DNA of 64,000 bases from Devosia ureilytica (GTDB lineage Bacteria > Pseudomonadota > Alphaproteobacteria > Rhizobiales > Devosiaceae), in assembly GCF_024273195.1 (NCBI RefSeq), contig NZ_JAMZCU010000002.1, forward strand, positions 186,001 through 250,000, written 5' to 3'. How positions within the stretch are numbered: the first letter of the stretch is position 1; each line of letters starts with the position of its first letter. The notes beneath the pieces are model-generated. The model had not been told where the DNA came from, searched no databases, and saw only the letters and a list, made by a program, of their open reading frames with translations. The translations under genes and the position numbers were made by a program. Shown here piece after piece: positions 26,145 to 36,059 of the stretch.

Positions 26145-26490
26145 GCGCCCCCTCCATGACGGACAGACGCAGCGCAAATTGCCCGAGACGGAGGCCATCG
26201 CCTTTTTCATCCGCATTGCGGTGGACCGCTGGAGCGGTCGGAAGACCATGCGGCCGGTGCCGAGATTGCATCATCTCTCGTCGCACAGATTGAAACGCTG
26301 GCCACCGAACAGCGCAACGACAAGGGGCCGGCGTGGGAGAAGGCGCGGCTGGTGAAGAGATTGGCAGAAACACCCCCACCGCACCTCCCCCTGATAGGGG
26401 GAGGGATCGATCCAGTTTGCTCCAAAGACTGCGAAGAACACGACCTGCCCCTTCCCCCTTCTTCAGGGGGAGGGGGCGTGGGGGTGGGTT
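26145..26490. other. Intergenic stretch with C-rich palindromes and a possible coding remnant
   Basis: 346 bp without a convincing gene. On the plus strand one frame reads AIAFFIRIAVDRW near 26200 and a second frame continues LERSEDHAAGAEIASSLVAQ to about 26360, as if one small gene had been broken by a frameshift. No start codon or homologue is recognised. The right end has G/C-rich palindromes CTCCCCCTGATAGGGGGAG (near 26389) and one near 26455, related to the inverted repeats around the DUF559 gene. Confidence 0.3.
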
Positions 26491-27048
26491 CTACTCCGCC
26501 CGCTTGCGATAAACCTGCACCACATTGCCTTTCGAGGTCACGTCACAGCGCACCAGCTCCAGCCGCGTGGTCGGATCGCCCGGCTCGAACAGATGCCGGC
26601 CTTCGCCCGCAACAACCGGATGGGTGATCAGCGAAAGCTCGTCCATCAGCCCGGCAAAGAGCAGCTGCCGCACCAGCGAAATGCCGCCCATGGCCGCGAT
26701 CTCGCCGCCGGGCTGGGATTTCAGGTTGCGCACGAAATCGACCACATCGCCATCAATAAGCGATGAATTGGACCATTTGCCCATGTCGGCCGCCCCGAGC
26801 GTATTGGAGGCCACATGCTTGGGCACGGCATTGATGAAATCGGCAAAGTCATTGTCCTGCGTGGCATTGGGCCAATAGCCCGCCCATTCCGACCAGCCGA
26901 CCCGGCCCATGAGCACGGTGTCGACACGCTCCTGCACGCCGGTCAGCATCTCCCCGAGCTGATCGTCAAAGCTGTCGAACTGGAATTTGAACGGGTCCTG
27001 CACCACGCCATCAACGGAATGAAATAGCCCGGCTGTCACTTTACGCAT
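26491..27048 (-). CDS. Dihydrofolate reductase-like (RibD C-terminal) protein
   Basis: 185-aa stand-alone member of the RibD_C/dihydrofolate-reductase-like superfamily. MRKVTAGLFHSVDGVVQDP at the start, VDTVLMGRVGWSEWAGYWP in the middle, AAMGGISLVRQLLFAGLMDEL and HPVVAGEGRHLFEPG near the end. Probably an NADPH-dependent reductase; substrate unknown. The start at 27048 is the natural N-terminus of the family. Confidence 0.9.
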   Translation of the reverse strand: MRKVTAGLFHSVDGVVQDPFKFQFDSFDDQLGEMLTGVQERVDTVLMGRVGWSEWAGYWPNATQDNDFADFINAVPKHVASNTLGAADMGKWSNSSLIDGDVVDFVRNLKSQPGGEIAAMGGISLVRQLLFAGLMDELSLITHPVVAGEGRHLFEPGDPTTRLELVRCDVTSKGNVVQVYRKRAE

Positions 27049-27197
27049 TGCTTATTTCCCTTTGGTTCGGGGCGATGCTTTACCGCCCGTTTCGTGAGGG
27101 CGACGAGGGAGGGCAGATGAGTTCGACATTTTACTTGGCCCTATTTCTGCGTCAGCAATTTTCGGTCTGAGTGTAAGGCTTCAACACGCGCCGGCCT

Positions 27198-27572
27198 TCA
27201 CCTCCCCCTTGATGGGGGAGGCTGGGAGGGGGTGGCGCCGCTTTCACGAAGCGCCTCGAGCACCAGGAGATAAACTGCCTCTCCGCCGTCCAGAACTTCG
27301 CGATTGTTGAAGCGGAGCAAACGATAGCCCTCGCCCTCAAGAAAGGCGGTCCGCACGACATCGCGGCTCAGCCCCGGCTCTGTAAAGTGTGTCTCGCCAT
27401 CGATTTCAATGATCAGACGAGCCGGGTGGCAGACGAAATCAACTACATAACGCCCCATTGGCGCCTGCTTGCGAAAGTGCCAGCCCAGCTGGCGGATGGG
27501 GTAGGCCAAGCGCCAGAAACGGACTTCGGCCGTGGTGGGATTCTGGCGAAGTTTTCGGGGCAATGAGACCAT
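27198..27572 (-). CDS. DUF559 (Vsr-like endonuclease fold) protein
   Basis: 124-aa protein of the DUF559 family, related to the very-short-patch-repair endonuclease fold. Typical blocks: LRQNPTTAEVRFWRLAYP, FRKQAPMGRYVVDFVCHPAR, LIIEIDGETHF with the catalytic-type D/E, and RLLRFNNREVL. The C-terminal tail PSQPPPSRGR is not family sequence: it is translated from the flanking repeat, so the true 3' end was replaced or extended. The gene is enclosed by a 36-bp inverted repeat. Function unverified; the family often appears as solitary genes next to such repeats. Confidence 0.85.
   Translation of the reverse strand: MVSLPRKLRQNPTTAEVRFWRLAYPIRQLGWHFRKQAPMGRYVVDFVCHPARLIIEIDGETHFTEPGLSRDVVRTAFLEGEGYRLLRFNNREVLDGGEAVYLLVLEALRESGATPSQPPPSRGR
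27199..27234. repeat. Left arm of a 36-bp inverted repeat around the DUF559 gene
   Basis: Starts CACCTCCCCCTTGATGGGGG and ends GGGAGGGGGTG. The reverse complement of 27580-27615 matches it with one difference. It contains its own inner palindrome and supplies the last codons of the DUF559 frame. Confidence 0.85.
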
Positions 27573-27579
27573 TCGAAAT

Positions 27580-27615
27580 CACCCCCTCCCGGCCTCCCCC
27601 ATCAAGGGGGAGGTG
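27580..27615. repeat. Right arm of a 36-bp inverted repeat around the DUF559 gene
   Basis: Starts CACCCCCTCCCGG and ends AAGGGGGAGGTG; inverted relative to 27199-27234, one mismatch. It begins 7 bp before the DUF559 start codon. Confidence 0.85.
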
Positions 27616-27704
27616 TGGCATCGCGGCCGTTACTGGCTCAATGACAAAAAATGGGCCCGGAGCTCACGCCCCGGGCCTTCTCCAGTTCAGTTGCGGCGAA
27701 TGCC

Positions 27705-29819
27705 TCACATCCCGAAATTCGCCAGCACCGCCAGCAGCAGCAAGGCCACGATATTGGTGATCTTGATCATCGGGTTGACGGCGGGGCCCGCCGTGTCCTT
27801 GTAGGGGTCGCCGACGGTGTCGCCGGTGACCGAGGCCTTGTGCGCGTCGCTCCCCTTGTGATGGGTGACGCCGTGGCTGTCGGTAAAGCCATCTTCAAAG
27901 CTCTTCTTGGCATTGTCCCAGGCGCCGCCGCCGGCCGTCATCGAGATGGCGACGAAGAGGCCGGTGACGATGACGCCCATGAGCATGGCGCCCAGCGCCG
28001 AGAAGGCATTGGCCTGGCCCGCGATCCAGAGGATGGCGAAATAGACCACGATGGGTGAGAGCACCGGCAGGAGCGAGGGCACGATCATTTCCTTGATCGC
28101 GGCCTTGGTCAGCATGTCGACCGCCCGGCCATAATCGGGCTTGTCGGTGCCGGCCATGATGCCCGGCTTTTCCTTGAACTGGCGGCGCACTTCCACCACC
28201 ACCGACTGGGCAGCGCGCCCGACGGCAGTCATGGACATGCCGCTGAAGAGGAACGGCAGCAGCCCACCGAACAGCAGACCCACCACGACATAGGGATTGG
28301 CAAGGTCAAAACTCACCGTCAGGTCGGTGAAATAGTGCTTGAGGTCCTCGGTATAGGCCGCGAACAGCACGAGAGCACCCAGGCCCGCCGAACCGATGGC
28401 ATAGCCCTTGGTGACGGCCTTGGTGGTATTGCCGACAGCGTCCAGCGCGTCGGTATTGTGGCGCACTTCCTTGTCGAGACCGGCCATTTCGGCAATGCCG
28501 CCGGCATTGTCCGTGACCGGGCCGAAGGCGTCGAGCGCCACGATGATGCCGGCCAGCGCCAGCATGGTTGCCACCGCCACCGCAATGCCGAAGAGGCCCG
28601 CGAGCGAATAGGTGACGATAATGCCGGCAATGATGGTCAGGGCCGGCAGGGCGGTCGATTCCAGCGACACGGCAAGGCCCTGGATGACATTGGTGCCATG
28701 GCCGGTGACCGAGGCTTCGGCAATGGAATTGACCGGGCGGCGGCCGGTGCCGGTGTAATATTCGGTGATGACGATGATCAGCCCGGTGATGACGAGGCCC
28801 ACCACGCCGCACCAGAAGAGGCTCCAAGGGGTGAAGACCTTGGATTCGGTTTCGATGGCGACGTTCATGTCACCGAACATCAGCCAGAGCACCGGCAAGA
28901 GCGCGATGAGCGAGAGCACGCCCGTGGCGATGACGCCCTTATAGAGTGCGCCCATGATGTTGTTATCGGCGCCGAGCTTGACGAAATAGGTGCCGATGAT
29001 CGAGGTGACGACGCAGGCGCCGCCAATGGCCAGCGGCAGAACCATGCCAATGAGCTTGAACTGCTCGGGCAGGATGATGGCGGCCAGCACCATGGTGGCA
29101 ACAATGGTCACCACATAGGTCTCGAACAGATCCGCCGCCATGCCGGCACAGTCGCCGACATTGTCGCCGACATTGTCGGCGATGGTGGCCGGATTGCGCG
29201 GATCATCCTCGGGAATGCCGGCTTCCACCTTGCCCACCATATCGCCGCCGACGTCGGCGCCCTTGGTGAAGATACCGCCGCCCAGACGGGCGAAGATCGA
29301 AATCAGCGAAGCGCCAAAGCTCAGGGCCACCAGAGCATCGATGACTGTGCGATCCGTTGGGGCAAAGCCCATGCCGGTCAGGATGATGAAATAGAGCGTG
29401 ACGCCGAGGAGCCCCAGGCCCGCCACCAGCATGCCGGTGACCGCGCCCGATTTGAAGGCCAGGTCCAGCCCCTTGGCGAGCGAGCCGACGGCGGCCTGGG
29501 CGACGCGCACATTGGCCCTGACCGACACATTCATGCCGATGAAGCCGGCGGCGCCCGAGAGCACGGCGCCGATCAGGAAGCCAATGGCCGCATAGACACC
29601 CAGCAGCAGCCAGGCCGCGATCAGGATGACCACGCCGACGATGGCGATGGTGGTATATTGGCGTTTGAGATAGGCCGACGCGCCCTCGCGCACCGCCGCC
29701 GAGATTTCCTGCATGCGCGCCGAACCCGCATCAGCCTTGAGCAGGCCCTGGGTGGTGACAACGCCATAGACGATAGACAGGCCGCCGCAAGCAACGATCA
29801 GCCAAAGTGCCAGATCCAT
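27705..29819 (-). CDS. hppA: HppA, membrane H+-translocating pyrophosphatase (K+-independent type)
   Basis: 704-aa integral membrane pump coupling PPi hydrolysis to proton export, with about 15-16 helices. Catalytic loop [20 protein letters not shown] followed by [20 protein letters not shown]; further conserved DNAGGIAEM and [15 protein letters not shown] near the end. At the K+-dependence position the sequence is [10 protein letters not shown], with Lys rather than Ala, which marks the K+-independent class. No partner genes adjoin it; upstream 29820-29977 holds only its leader. Confidence 0.96.
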   Translation of the reverse strand: MDLALWLIVACGGLSIVYGVVTTQGLLKADAGSARMQEISAAVREGASAYLKRQYTTIAIVGVVILIAAWLLLGVYAAIGFLIGAVLSGAAGFIGMNVSVRANVRVAQAAVGSLAKGLDLAFKSGAVTGMLVAGLGLLGVTLYFIILTGMGFAPTDRTVIDALVALSFGASLISIFARLGGGIFTKGADVGGDMVGKVEAGIPEDDPRNPATIADNVGDNVGDCAGMAADLFETYVVTIVATMVLAAIILPEQFKLIGMVLPLAIGGACVVTSIIGTYFVKLGADNNIMGALYKGVIATGVLSLIALLPVLWLMFGDMNVAIETESKVFTPWSLFWCGVVGLVITGLIIVITEYYTGTGRRPVNSIAEASVTGHGTNVIQGLAVSLESTALPALTIIAGIIVTYSLAGLFGIAVAVATMLALAGIIVALDAFGPVTDNAGGIAEMAGLDKEVRHNTDALDAVGNTTKAVTKGYAIGSAGLGALVLFAAYTEDLKHYFTDLTVSFDLANPYVVVGLLFGGLLPFLFSGMSMTAVGRAAQSVVVEVRRQFKEKPGIMAGTDKPDYGRAVDMLTKAAIKEMIVPSLLPVLSPIVVYFAILWIAGQANAFSALGAMLMGVIVTGLFVAISMTAGGGAWDNAKKSFEDGFTDSHGVTHHKGSDAHKASVTGDTVGDPYKDTAGPAVNPMIKITNIVALLLLAVLANFGM

Positions 29820-29977
29820 AAGAAGTCCCTCGAAAAATTCTCCTCCGGGGGCCCACGCTGGTCCTGGCCGGGTCTTATGCCCAGTCCAACCCCGCCCTCC
29901 TTAAGGCCCCCTCCGAGACGGGAGATTAACGGGAATAATCTGTTAAGCAATGGATATTGCGATGTTTTGTCGCGGCG

Positions 29978-30301
29978 CTAGACAACAAGGGCGGCAAGGC
30001 GCTCAAGCACGTCGCCGGTGGAAGCGGCTACGGCGATCGTCTTGAAGCGGCTGGTCTCGCCGCTGGTGAGGGAAAGTGCCGATTTGGGCAGGCCGAGCGC
30101 CTTGGCCAGCAGCGCAATGGCCGCGGCATTGGCCTTGCCCTTGTCGGGCACGGCGCGGACGCGAATGCGCAGCACGCTGGAGCCGTCATCACGACTTTCG
30201 GCGCCCTCTATGGCGTCGCGCCCGGCATTGGGCGTGATGCGCAGATGGATGAGGACGCCGGTGTCGGTGCTGCGAAAAAAGCTAGATGCCGGCGCGGGCA
30301 A
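29978..30301 (-). CDS. DUF167 (YggU) family protein
   Basis: 107-aa protein of the DUF167/YggU family, function unknown. LIHLRITPNAGRDAIEG at the N-terminus, VPDKGKANAAAIALLAKALGLPKS and LTSGETSRFKTI are diagnostic. The start appears to be TTG at 30301, overlapping the YggT stop by 20 nt; no ATG is available nearby. The YggT-DUF167 pair is a common conserved arrangement. Confidence 0.88.
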   Translation of the reverse strand: MPAPASSFFRSTDTGVLIHLRITPNAGRDAIEGAESRDDGSSVLRIRVRAVPDKGKANAAAIALLAKALGLPKSALSLTSGETSRFKTIAVAASTGDVLERLAALVV

Positions 30302-30584
30302 CGGCGGGATAGATGTAATAGCCGATGATCGACTGGATGAAGAAGATCAGCAGGAAGGCGATCAGCGGCGAGAGATCCAGGCCGGAGAAATTGGGCATGA
30401 AGCGACGGATCGGCTTGAGCACCGGCTCGGTCAGCTGGTTCAGCACCTGCCAGACCGTGGCCACGAATTGATTGCGGGTATTGATGACATTGAACGAAAT
30501 CAGCCAGCTCATGATGATCATGATGAGCAGCACCCACCAATAGAGCTGAAGCAGGATCAGGATGATATCGAGCACGGCGCGCAT
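30282..30584 (-). CDS. YggT family membrane protein
   Basis: 100-aa membrane protein with two hydrophobic segments (residues ~5-28 and ~65-93) around PVLKPIRRFMPNFSGLDLSPLIAF, the YggT signature. Members affect osmotic or cell-envelope behaviour, but the mechanism is unknown. Precedes the DUF167 gene with a 20-nt overlap. Confidence 0.9.
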   Translation of the reverse strand: MRAVLDIILILLQLYWWVLLIMIIMSWLISFNVINTRNQFVATVWQVLNQLTEPVLKPIRRFMPNFSGLDLSPLIAFLLIFFIQSIIGYYIYPAVARAGI

Positions 30585-30600
30585 GGGCGTCTCCGGTGAA

Positions 30601-30673
30601 GCGTTCGCAGCAAAAGTGGTGCCGGTTTTGCGTTAAGCGAACGCGGCAGGACAGCATGTCAGGATTTATCTAG
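30601..30673. repeat. Dispersed intergenic repeat, family A-like, copy 3
   Basis: Upstream of yggT. The core GCAAAAGTGGTGCCGGTTTT and flanking GCGTTCGC...GCGAACGC arms, ending ATCTAG, match the core of 1073-1173. Confidence 0.65.
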
Positions 30674-30725
30674 TGGTTACACGCCCTTGGGGCAAGGCCG
30701 GGGCCGGAGAAGGGTAAAAAGCATT

Positions 30726-30760
30726 GGGGTCCTGCATCAGAATACGCGATGCAGGACCCC
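30726..30760 (-). terminator. Perfect 13-bp hairpin downstream of the DedA gene
   Basis: GGGGTCCTGCATC (30726-30738), 9-nt loop, GATGCAGGACCCC (30748-30760). On the minus strand it is followed by AATGCTTTTTA, so it can terminate the DedA transcript. The rest of 30585-30937 (353 bp) shows no gene, only the family-A repeat and GCATTTTGC/GCAAAATGC inverted repeats at 30881-30913. Confidence 0.55.
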
Positions 30761-30937
30761 GAATGACTTTACGCCCGGTACGCAGAACACTTCATCCAGG
30801 CCACCGCCCCAATGCACGAAGCGTGCCAGAATGAAGGTCCCGAAAAACCGGGATAGGATATGAAGCACTTGTAAACATTCGCATTTTGCAGCAGGGGCGG
30901 CGATGCAAAATGCAAGACCGACGCAAAATGCGACAGC

Positions 30938-31546
30938 TCAATCCGCCGCCCGCGCCGGCTTCCAGGTGACCACCCGGAAGAGATAAACGGCCACGACGGT
31001 CGCCAGCACCAGATAGCTCAGGGGATCAAGCACGACCTCGATCACCTCGTAGTGCTCGTGCAGGATATAGCCCGAGAGGGTGAGGAAGGTGTTCCAGACC
31101 AGCGCGCCGGTGGTGGAAGCAAGGAGGAACAGCGGCAGGGGCATGGCGGCGAGGCCCGCCGGAATGGAAATCAGCGTACGAATGATCGGCAACAGCCGTC
31201 CGAAGAGGACGATGATTGGCCCGAAACGACGGAAAAAGCCGACCGCCACGTCGATTTCTTCGGCATTCATGGTCAACAACCGCCCATAGCGGTCGGCCAG
31301 CCACTTCACCCGGGGGAGACCAAAGATGCGCCCGGCGAAATACCAGGGCAGCATCCCCACCACCGCACCAAAGGTCGCGGTGGCCAGCACGCCAAACAGA
31401 TTGAGATCGCCATTGGCAGCGGCAAAGCCGGCAAAGGGGATGATGAGTTCGGACGGAATGGGCGGAAAGATCGATTCCGCCAGCATGACGAGGAAAATGC
31501 CGACATATCCGAGTTCGGAAATGGTCTGGATGATCCAGTCGGTCAT
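30938..31546 (-). CDS. DedA/VTT-domain membrane protein
   Basis: 202-aa membrane protein of the DedA (SNARE-associated/VTT) family, members of which help flip or transport lipid carriers such as undecaprenyl phosphate. Conserved ESIFPPIPSELIIPFAGF and FFRRFGPIIVLFGRLLPIIRT followed by ISIPAGLAAMPL carry the family glycine and arginine residues. About five hydrophobic segments. Monocistronic, with a strong hairpin downstream. Confidence 0.93.
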   Translation of the reverse strand: MTDWIIQTISELGYVGIFLVMLAESIFPPIPSELIIPFAGFAAANGDLNLFGVLATATFGAVVGMLPWYFAGRIFGLPRVKWLADRYGRLLTMNAEEIDVAVGFFRRFGPIIVLFGRLLPIIRTLISIPAGLAAMPLPLFLLASTTGALVWNTFLTLSGYILHEHYEVIEVVLDPLSYLVLATVVAVYLFRVVTWKPARAAD

Positions 31547-31575
31547 GCGGTTTTCCTGTCCCTCAGAGCTCTCGA

Positions 31576-31674
31576 TGTCACCCCGGCGAGGCCGGGGTCC
31601 ATCTTGAGGTCTACAAGCGCTCCGTGAACGCCAAGTTACCTCAGGATGGATCCCGGCCTTCGCCGGGATGACAC
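31576..31674. repeat. Inverted-repeat element between dedA and typA
   Basis: Arms TGTCACCCCGGCGAGGCCGG (left) and CCCGGCCTTCGCCGGGATGACA (right, split here as CCCGGCCTTCG and CCGGGATGACA) enclose about 40 bp with CTTGAGG/CCTCAGG inner pairs. This type of element is widespread between alphaproteobacterial genes. Confidence 0.65.
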
Positions 31675-31691
31675 CGCATCTTGGGAAGCAA

Positions 31692-33506
31692 TCAAGCCGA
31701 CTTGGCGGCGCGGCTCATGCGCTTGCGGTCATTGGGGTCGAGCCACATCTTGCGCAGGCGGATCGACTTGGGGGTCACTTCCACATATTCGTCTTCGGCA
31801 ATGTAGCCGAGCGACTGTTCCAGCGTCAGTTTCTTGGGCGTGGTCAGGCGCACCGCTTCGTCCTTGGACGTCGTGCGGATATTGGTGAGCTGCTTGCCCT
31901 TGAGCGCATTGACCTCAAGGTCGTTCTCGCGCGAGTGCTCGCCGATGATCATGCCTTCATATATGTCGACGCCGGCGTCGATCATGATCTGGCCGCGATC
32001 TTCCAGGTTCCACAGAGCAAAGGCCACGGACTGGCCGGTGCCATTGGAGATCAGGACGCCCGTACGACGGCCCGGCAGGTCGCCCTTGAACGGCACGAAG
32101 GAATGGAACAGGCGGTTGAAGATGGCGGTGCCGCGGGTGTCCGAGAGCAGTTCGGGCTGGTAGCCGATCAGCGAACGGGTCGGGACCAGCAGCTGGATGC
32201 GGGTGCGACCAACGCCGGAGGGGCGCATGTCGGTCAATTCACCCTTCCGCTCGGTCAGCTTCTGCACCACGGTGCCGGTGTGCTCGTCATCGACGTCGAT
32301 GATGACTTCTTCGACCGGCTCAAGACGCTGGCCATTCTCTTCCTTGAAGAGCACTTTCGGGCGGCCGATGGTCAGCTCGAAGCCTTCGCGGCGCATGTTC
32401 TCGATCAGCACGGCGAGCTGCAATTCGCCACGGCCGGCAACGTCATAGCTGTCATTGTCTTCGCCGGGCGTGACCTTGATGGCCACATTGCCTTCGGCTT
32501 CGCGCATCAGGCGCTCGCGAATGACGCGCGACTGCACCTTGTCGCCTTCGCGACCGGCCAGCGGGCCATCGTTGATGCGGAAAGTGACCGACAGGGTCGG
32601 GGGATCGATCGGCTTGGATTCGATTGGCTTGGTGACCGAGGTGGCGCACAGCGTGTCGGCCACGGTCGAGGTCACAAGACCGGCAATGGCGACAATGTCG
32701 CCAGCTTCGCCGATATCCACCGGGGTGCGCTCAAGGCCACGGAAAGCCAGAACCTTGGAAACGCGGCCCTTTTCGACTTCCTTGCCTTCACGGTTGAGCG
32801 TGTGGATCGGATCGTTTGCCTTGACCGAGCCCGAGGTGATGCGACCGGTCAGGATACGGCCCAGGAACGGGTTGCGCTCGATAGTGGTGACGAGCATGCG
32901 GAAGGCACCTTCCTCGACGCTCGGCTCGGGCACATGCTCGATGACCTTGTCGAGCAGGGGCGCCAGGGTTTCCTTGGGGCCTTCGGGCTCCAGCGCCATC
33001 CAGCCCTGCTTGGCCGAACCATAGAGCACCGGGAAATCAAGCTGTTCGGGCGAAGCATCGAGCGCGATAAAGAGGTCGAAGATCTCTTCGAGCACTTCCA
33101 GATGCCGTTCGTCGGACTTGTCGATCTTGTTGATGGCAACGATCGGGCGCAGGCCCTGGGCCAGCGCCTTGCCCAGCACGAACTTGGTCTGGGGCATCGG
33201 GCCCTCGGCCGCATCGACCAGGATCACCACGCCATCGACCATGGAGAGAATTCGTTCCACTTCGCCACCGAAGTCGGCGTGGCCGGGGGTGTCGACGATG
33301 TTGATGCGGGTTTCGTTCCACATCAGCGAGGTGACCTTGGCCAGAATGGTAATGCCGCGCTCGCGCTCGATATCATTGCTGTCCATGGCGCGTTCTTCGA
33401 CGCGTTCGTTTTCACGGAACGAACCGGACTGCTTGAGCAGCACGTCGATCAGCGTGGTCTTGCCGTGGTCAACGTGGGCGATGATGGCGATATTGCGCAG
33501 GGACAT
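31692..33506 (-). CDS. typA: TypA/BipA ribosome-associated GTPase
   Basis: 604-aa translational GTPase related to EF-G/LepA that assists ribosome assembly and stress adaptation. G1 [10 protein letters not shown], switch region ERGITI, G3 [15 protein letters not shown]4 INKID, plus domain II (GRILTGRI) and the BipA-specific C-terminal part ([14 protein letters not shown] [14 protein letters not shown]). Start at 33506. Upstream 33507-33796 (290 bp) has no gene, only a 7-bp GCGGGCG hairpin at 33690-33712. Confidence 0.97.
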   Translation of the reverse strand: MSLRNIAIIAHVDHGKTTLIDVLLKQSGSFRENERVEERAMDSNDIERERGITILAKVTSLMWNETRINIVDTPGHADFGGEVERILSMVDGVVILVDAAEGPMPQTKFVLGKALAQGLRPIVAINKIDKSDERHLEVLEEIFDLFIALDASPEQLDFPVLYGSAKQGWMALEPEGPKETLAPLLDKVIEHVPEPSVEEGAFRMLVTTIERNPFLGRILTGRITSGSVKANDPIHTLNREGKEVEKGRVSKVLAFRGLERTPVDIGEAGDIVAIAGLVTSTVADTLCATSVTKPIESKPIDPPTLSVTFRINDGPLAGREGDKVQSRVIRERLMREAEGNVAIKVTPGEDNDSYDVAGRGELQLAVLIENMRREGFELTIGRPKVLFKEENGQRLEPVEEVIIDVDDEHTGTVVQKLTERKGELTDMRPSGVGRTRIQLLVPTRSLIGYQPELLSDTRGTAIFNRLFHSFVPFKGDLPGRRTGVLISNGTGQSVAFALWNLEDRGQIMIDAGVDIYEGMIIGEHSRENDLEVNALKGKQLTNIRTTSKDEAVRLTTPKKLTLEQSLGYIAEDEYVEVTPKSIRLRKMWLDPNDRKRMSRAAKSA

Positions 33507-33796
33507 GGATGGATCAGCCTCTTTGGCATGATCCCAGAACCTTGGGCCGCGGGGGCGGCTTCAAACGGCTGAACCATGCAGGAATAAACAGGGCGCCCGA
33601 CCCAGGCGGAAACCTGGTAGGGGCACATTTGGCGCTGCCTTACAGGAGAACGCGGTTTTCCACAAGCGCAGGGCACGCAAGGCACGGTTGCGGGCGCCGA
33701 GCGGACGCCCGCAGATCGCATCAGGGCCGCAATCTCAGGGCGGCACTGCGCTTGATCACGCCGGGTTGCAACATGCCATTGCGGCAAGCCAGAGCC

Positions 33797-35923
33797 TTAG
33801 GACGCCTTTTTGCGCAGCTGTGTCTTGGCCACTTCGGAATGCAGCAGGTTGGCCAGCGCCGCGGGCTGCAATGGCGGGGAGAACAGGAAACCCTGAACCT
33901 CCGACACGCCATGCGCCCGCACCATGGCCAATTGCTCCTCGGTCTCGATGCCCTCGGCGGTCGTCAGCATGCCCAGGGACTGACCCAACCCGATAACCGC
34001 CTTGATAATCGCCTGGCTATCGGTGCGCGTGGTCAGGTCGCGCATGAACGAGCGGTCGATCTTGATTTTGTCGAAAGGAAAGCTGCGCAGATAGCTTAGC
34101 GAGGAATAGCCGGTGCCGAAGTCGTCCATGGAAATGCGCACGCCCATGCCGCGCAATTCGTGCAGGGCCGCAATGATGCTTTCGCTTTCGGTCAGCAGCA
34201 GGCTCTCGGTGATTTCCAGCTCCAGCCGCGTCGGCTCCAGCTTGGCCTCGTTGAGCGCCGCCTTGACCTGGCCCACCAGATCCTTGTGGCGGAACTGCAC
34301 CGGGGACAGATTGACAGCCACGCGCACATCGCCCGGCCAGCTCGCAGCAGTCTTGCAGGCTTCGTGCAGCACCCATTCGCCAATCGGCACGATCAGCCCT
34401 GTCTCCTCGGCCACCGGAATGAATTCCACCGGCGAGATAGTGCGGTCGTCATGATCCCAGCGCAGCAGCGCCTCGACGCAGGCAACCCGGTTTTCCGCCA
34501 GGCCCAACAGGGGCTGGAACATCAACCGCAGCTCGTTGCGCTGCATGGCGAGGCGCAGGCCGGCCTCGATGGAGCGGCGCTGCTGTAGCTCGGCATCCAT
34601 GCCCGCTTCAAAGAAATGATAGGTGGAGCGGCCTTCGGACTTGGCCTTGTAGAGCGCCAAATCGGCGTTCTTGACCAGCTGGTCGGTGGTGGTGCCATCG
34701 CCCGGCCCCACCGCAATGCCGACCGAAGCGCCAATCTCGATCTGCTGGCCTCCGATATTCATCGGCGCGCGCATTGCCTTGACGATGCGATCGGCAACAC
34801 GCGCCGCCATGTCCACGCCGTCGATGGGCCGCAGCAGCAACGCAAATTCGTCGCCGCCCAGCCGGGCCAGTAGATCGGTTTCACGCGTTGTGCCCCAGAG
34901 CCGGACCGCCGCCTGCTTGATCACCTCGTCGCCCACGGCATGGCCCAACGTGTCATTGACAGCCTTGAAGTGATCGAGGTCGATATAGAGCACGGCCGCA
35001 CGCTCGCCCCGCCCGAGGCCGGTTTCGGCCCGCGCCATCTGCTCGAGAAATTCGATGCGATTGGGCAGGTCGGTCAGCGCGTCGTGGCGCGCCAGATGCT
35101 GGATGCGCGCTTCCGCCTGACGCTGCTCGGTAATGTCCTCATGGGTCGAGACCCAGCCGCCATCCTTCATCGGATGATGCTGCATCAGAATGGTGCGATT
35201 GTTCAGCTCGTGGATGTTCTTGCCGTATTCGCGGCGCGCAATCACCTCACGCCGCCAGGTAATATATTCTTCCTTGGTGCCGCCGGTCGACATGCCCATG
35301 TCGAACAGATGCGCCAGAATGTCTTCGAGCTGGCTGCCGGGCTTGAGCAATTGGATCGGCAAATTGTAGATGCGCGCATAGGGCTCGTTGCAGATGACCA
35401 GCCGCCCGCGCGCATCCATCATGCAAAGGCCAATCGATATATTATTGACCGCCGCATCGAGCCTTATGTTCTGCCGCTCCAGCTCGAGCTTGCGCTTTTG
35501 CTGGCTTTCTGAGCGAGCGATCTCGTCGGTGATGTCTTCATGGGTCACCACCCAGCCGAGCTTTTCCGAATAGATATGCGCCGTCTCGATGGTGCGGCCG
35601 CCATTGACCATTTCCTGCGCCTTTTGGCGGGCCCCGTGGCGGTTGGCGAGCAACTCGCTGGTATAGTGTTCATAGAATTGGTCGGGGCTCTGCCCCGGAT
35701 GATTGCCGAGCCGGGCGGAAAGATGCACCACATCTTCCAGCGTCATGCCCCGATGGATCGCATCCTCGGAAAATCCATAGAAATCGCGGTAATGCTTGTT
35801 CCACATCAACAGGCGGAATTGGGGCGACCAGACGCAGAACCCATAGGGGATGCTTTCCAGTGCTGCATCGAGCAGCAGCGTTTCAGCAACATCCACAATT
35901 TTGCCGGTCTCATCCGCGCGCAT
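33797..35923 (-). CDS. PAS-PAS-GGDEF-EAL c-di-GMP protein
   Basis: Soluble 708-aa sensor enzyme: two PAS domains (~15-135 and ~150-265), a GGDEF domain with intact GGDEF at 356-360 and inhibitory I-site RETD at 347-350, then EAL with EAL at 484-486, MDDFGTGYSS and AEGIETEEQ. No membrane segment, unlike the other GGDEF-EAL protein here. Both activities may be present, with product feedback through the I-site. A CtrA-like box lies 58-72 bp upstream. Confidence 0.95.
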   Translation of the reverse strand: MRADETGKIVDVAETLLLDAALESIPYGFCVWSPQFRLLMWNKHYRDFYGFSEDAIHRGMTLEDVVHLSARLGNHPGQSPDQFYEHYTSELLANRHGARQKAQEMVNGGRTIETAHIYSEKLGWVVTHEDITDEIARSESQQKRKLELERQNIRLDAAVNNISIGLCMMDARGRLVICNEPYARIYNLPIQLLKPGSQLEDILAHLFDMGMSTGGTKEEYITWRREVIARREYGKNIHELNNRTILMQHHPMKDGGWVSTHEDITEQRQAEARIQHLARHDALTDLPNRIEFLEQMARAETGLGRGERAAVLYIDLDHFKAVNDTLGHAVGDEVIKQAAVRLWGTTRETDLLARLGGDEFALLLRPIDGVDMAARVADRIVKAMRAPMNIGGQQIEIGASVGIAVGPGDGTTTDQLVKNADLALYKAKSEGRSTYHFFEAGMDAELQQRRSIEAGLRLAMQRNELRLMFQPLLGLAENRVACVEALLRWDHDDRTISPVEFIPVAEETGLIVPIGEWVLHEACKTAASWPGDVRVAVNLSPVQFRHKDLVGQVKAALNEAKLEPTRLELEITESLLLTESESIIAALHELRGMGVRISMDDFGTGYSSLSYLRSFPFDKIKIDRSFMRDLTTRTDSQAIIKAVIGLGQSLGMLTTAEGIETEEQLAMVRAHGVSEVQGFLFSPPLQPAALANLLHSEVAKTQLRKKAS

Positions 35924-35980
35924 TGAACCCCCAGTCCCAAAGCCAAGTCGCGACGCAGGCGAAACGCTAATGAGGTCGGC

Positions 35981-35995
35981 TTAACGGGGGATTAA
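35981..35995. promoter_or_regulatory. CtrA-like box upstream of the PAS-GGDEF-EAL gene
   Basis: TTAA-CGGGGGA-TTAA: both half-sites with the 7-bp spacer, but without the trailing C of the full consensus. 58 bp before the start codon at 35923. Confidence 0.4.
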
Positions 35996-36059
35996 ATGTG
36001 ACGGTTTCAATCGATTTCGTGAAGGGGACGGGCCATAAACCCGCCCCATTCGACAATTT

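Noticed and set aside
28335..29981. 548-codon plus-strand ORF opposite hppA
   Set aside because: Shadow of the GC-rich hppA gene: low-complexity Gly/His/Asp-rich sequence with no recognisable domain.
31668..33572. 634-codon plus-strand ORF opposite typA
   Set aside because: Antisense shadow of typA; composition His/Asp/Gln-rich without domains.
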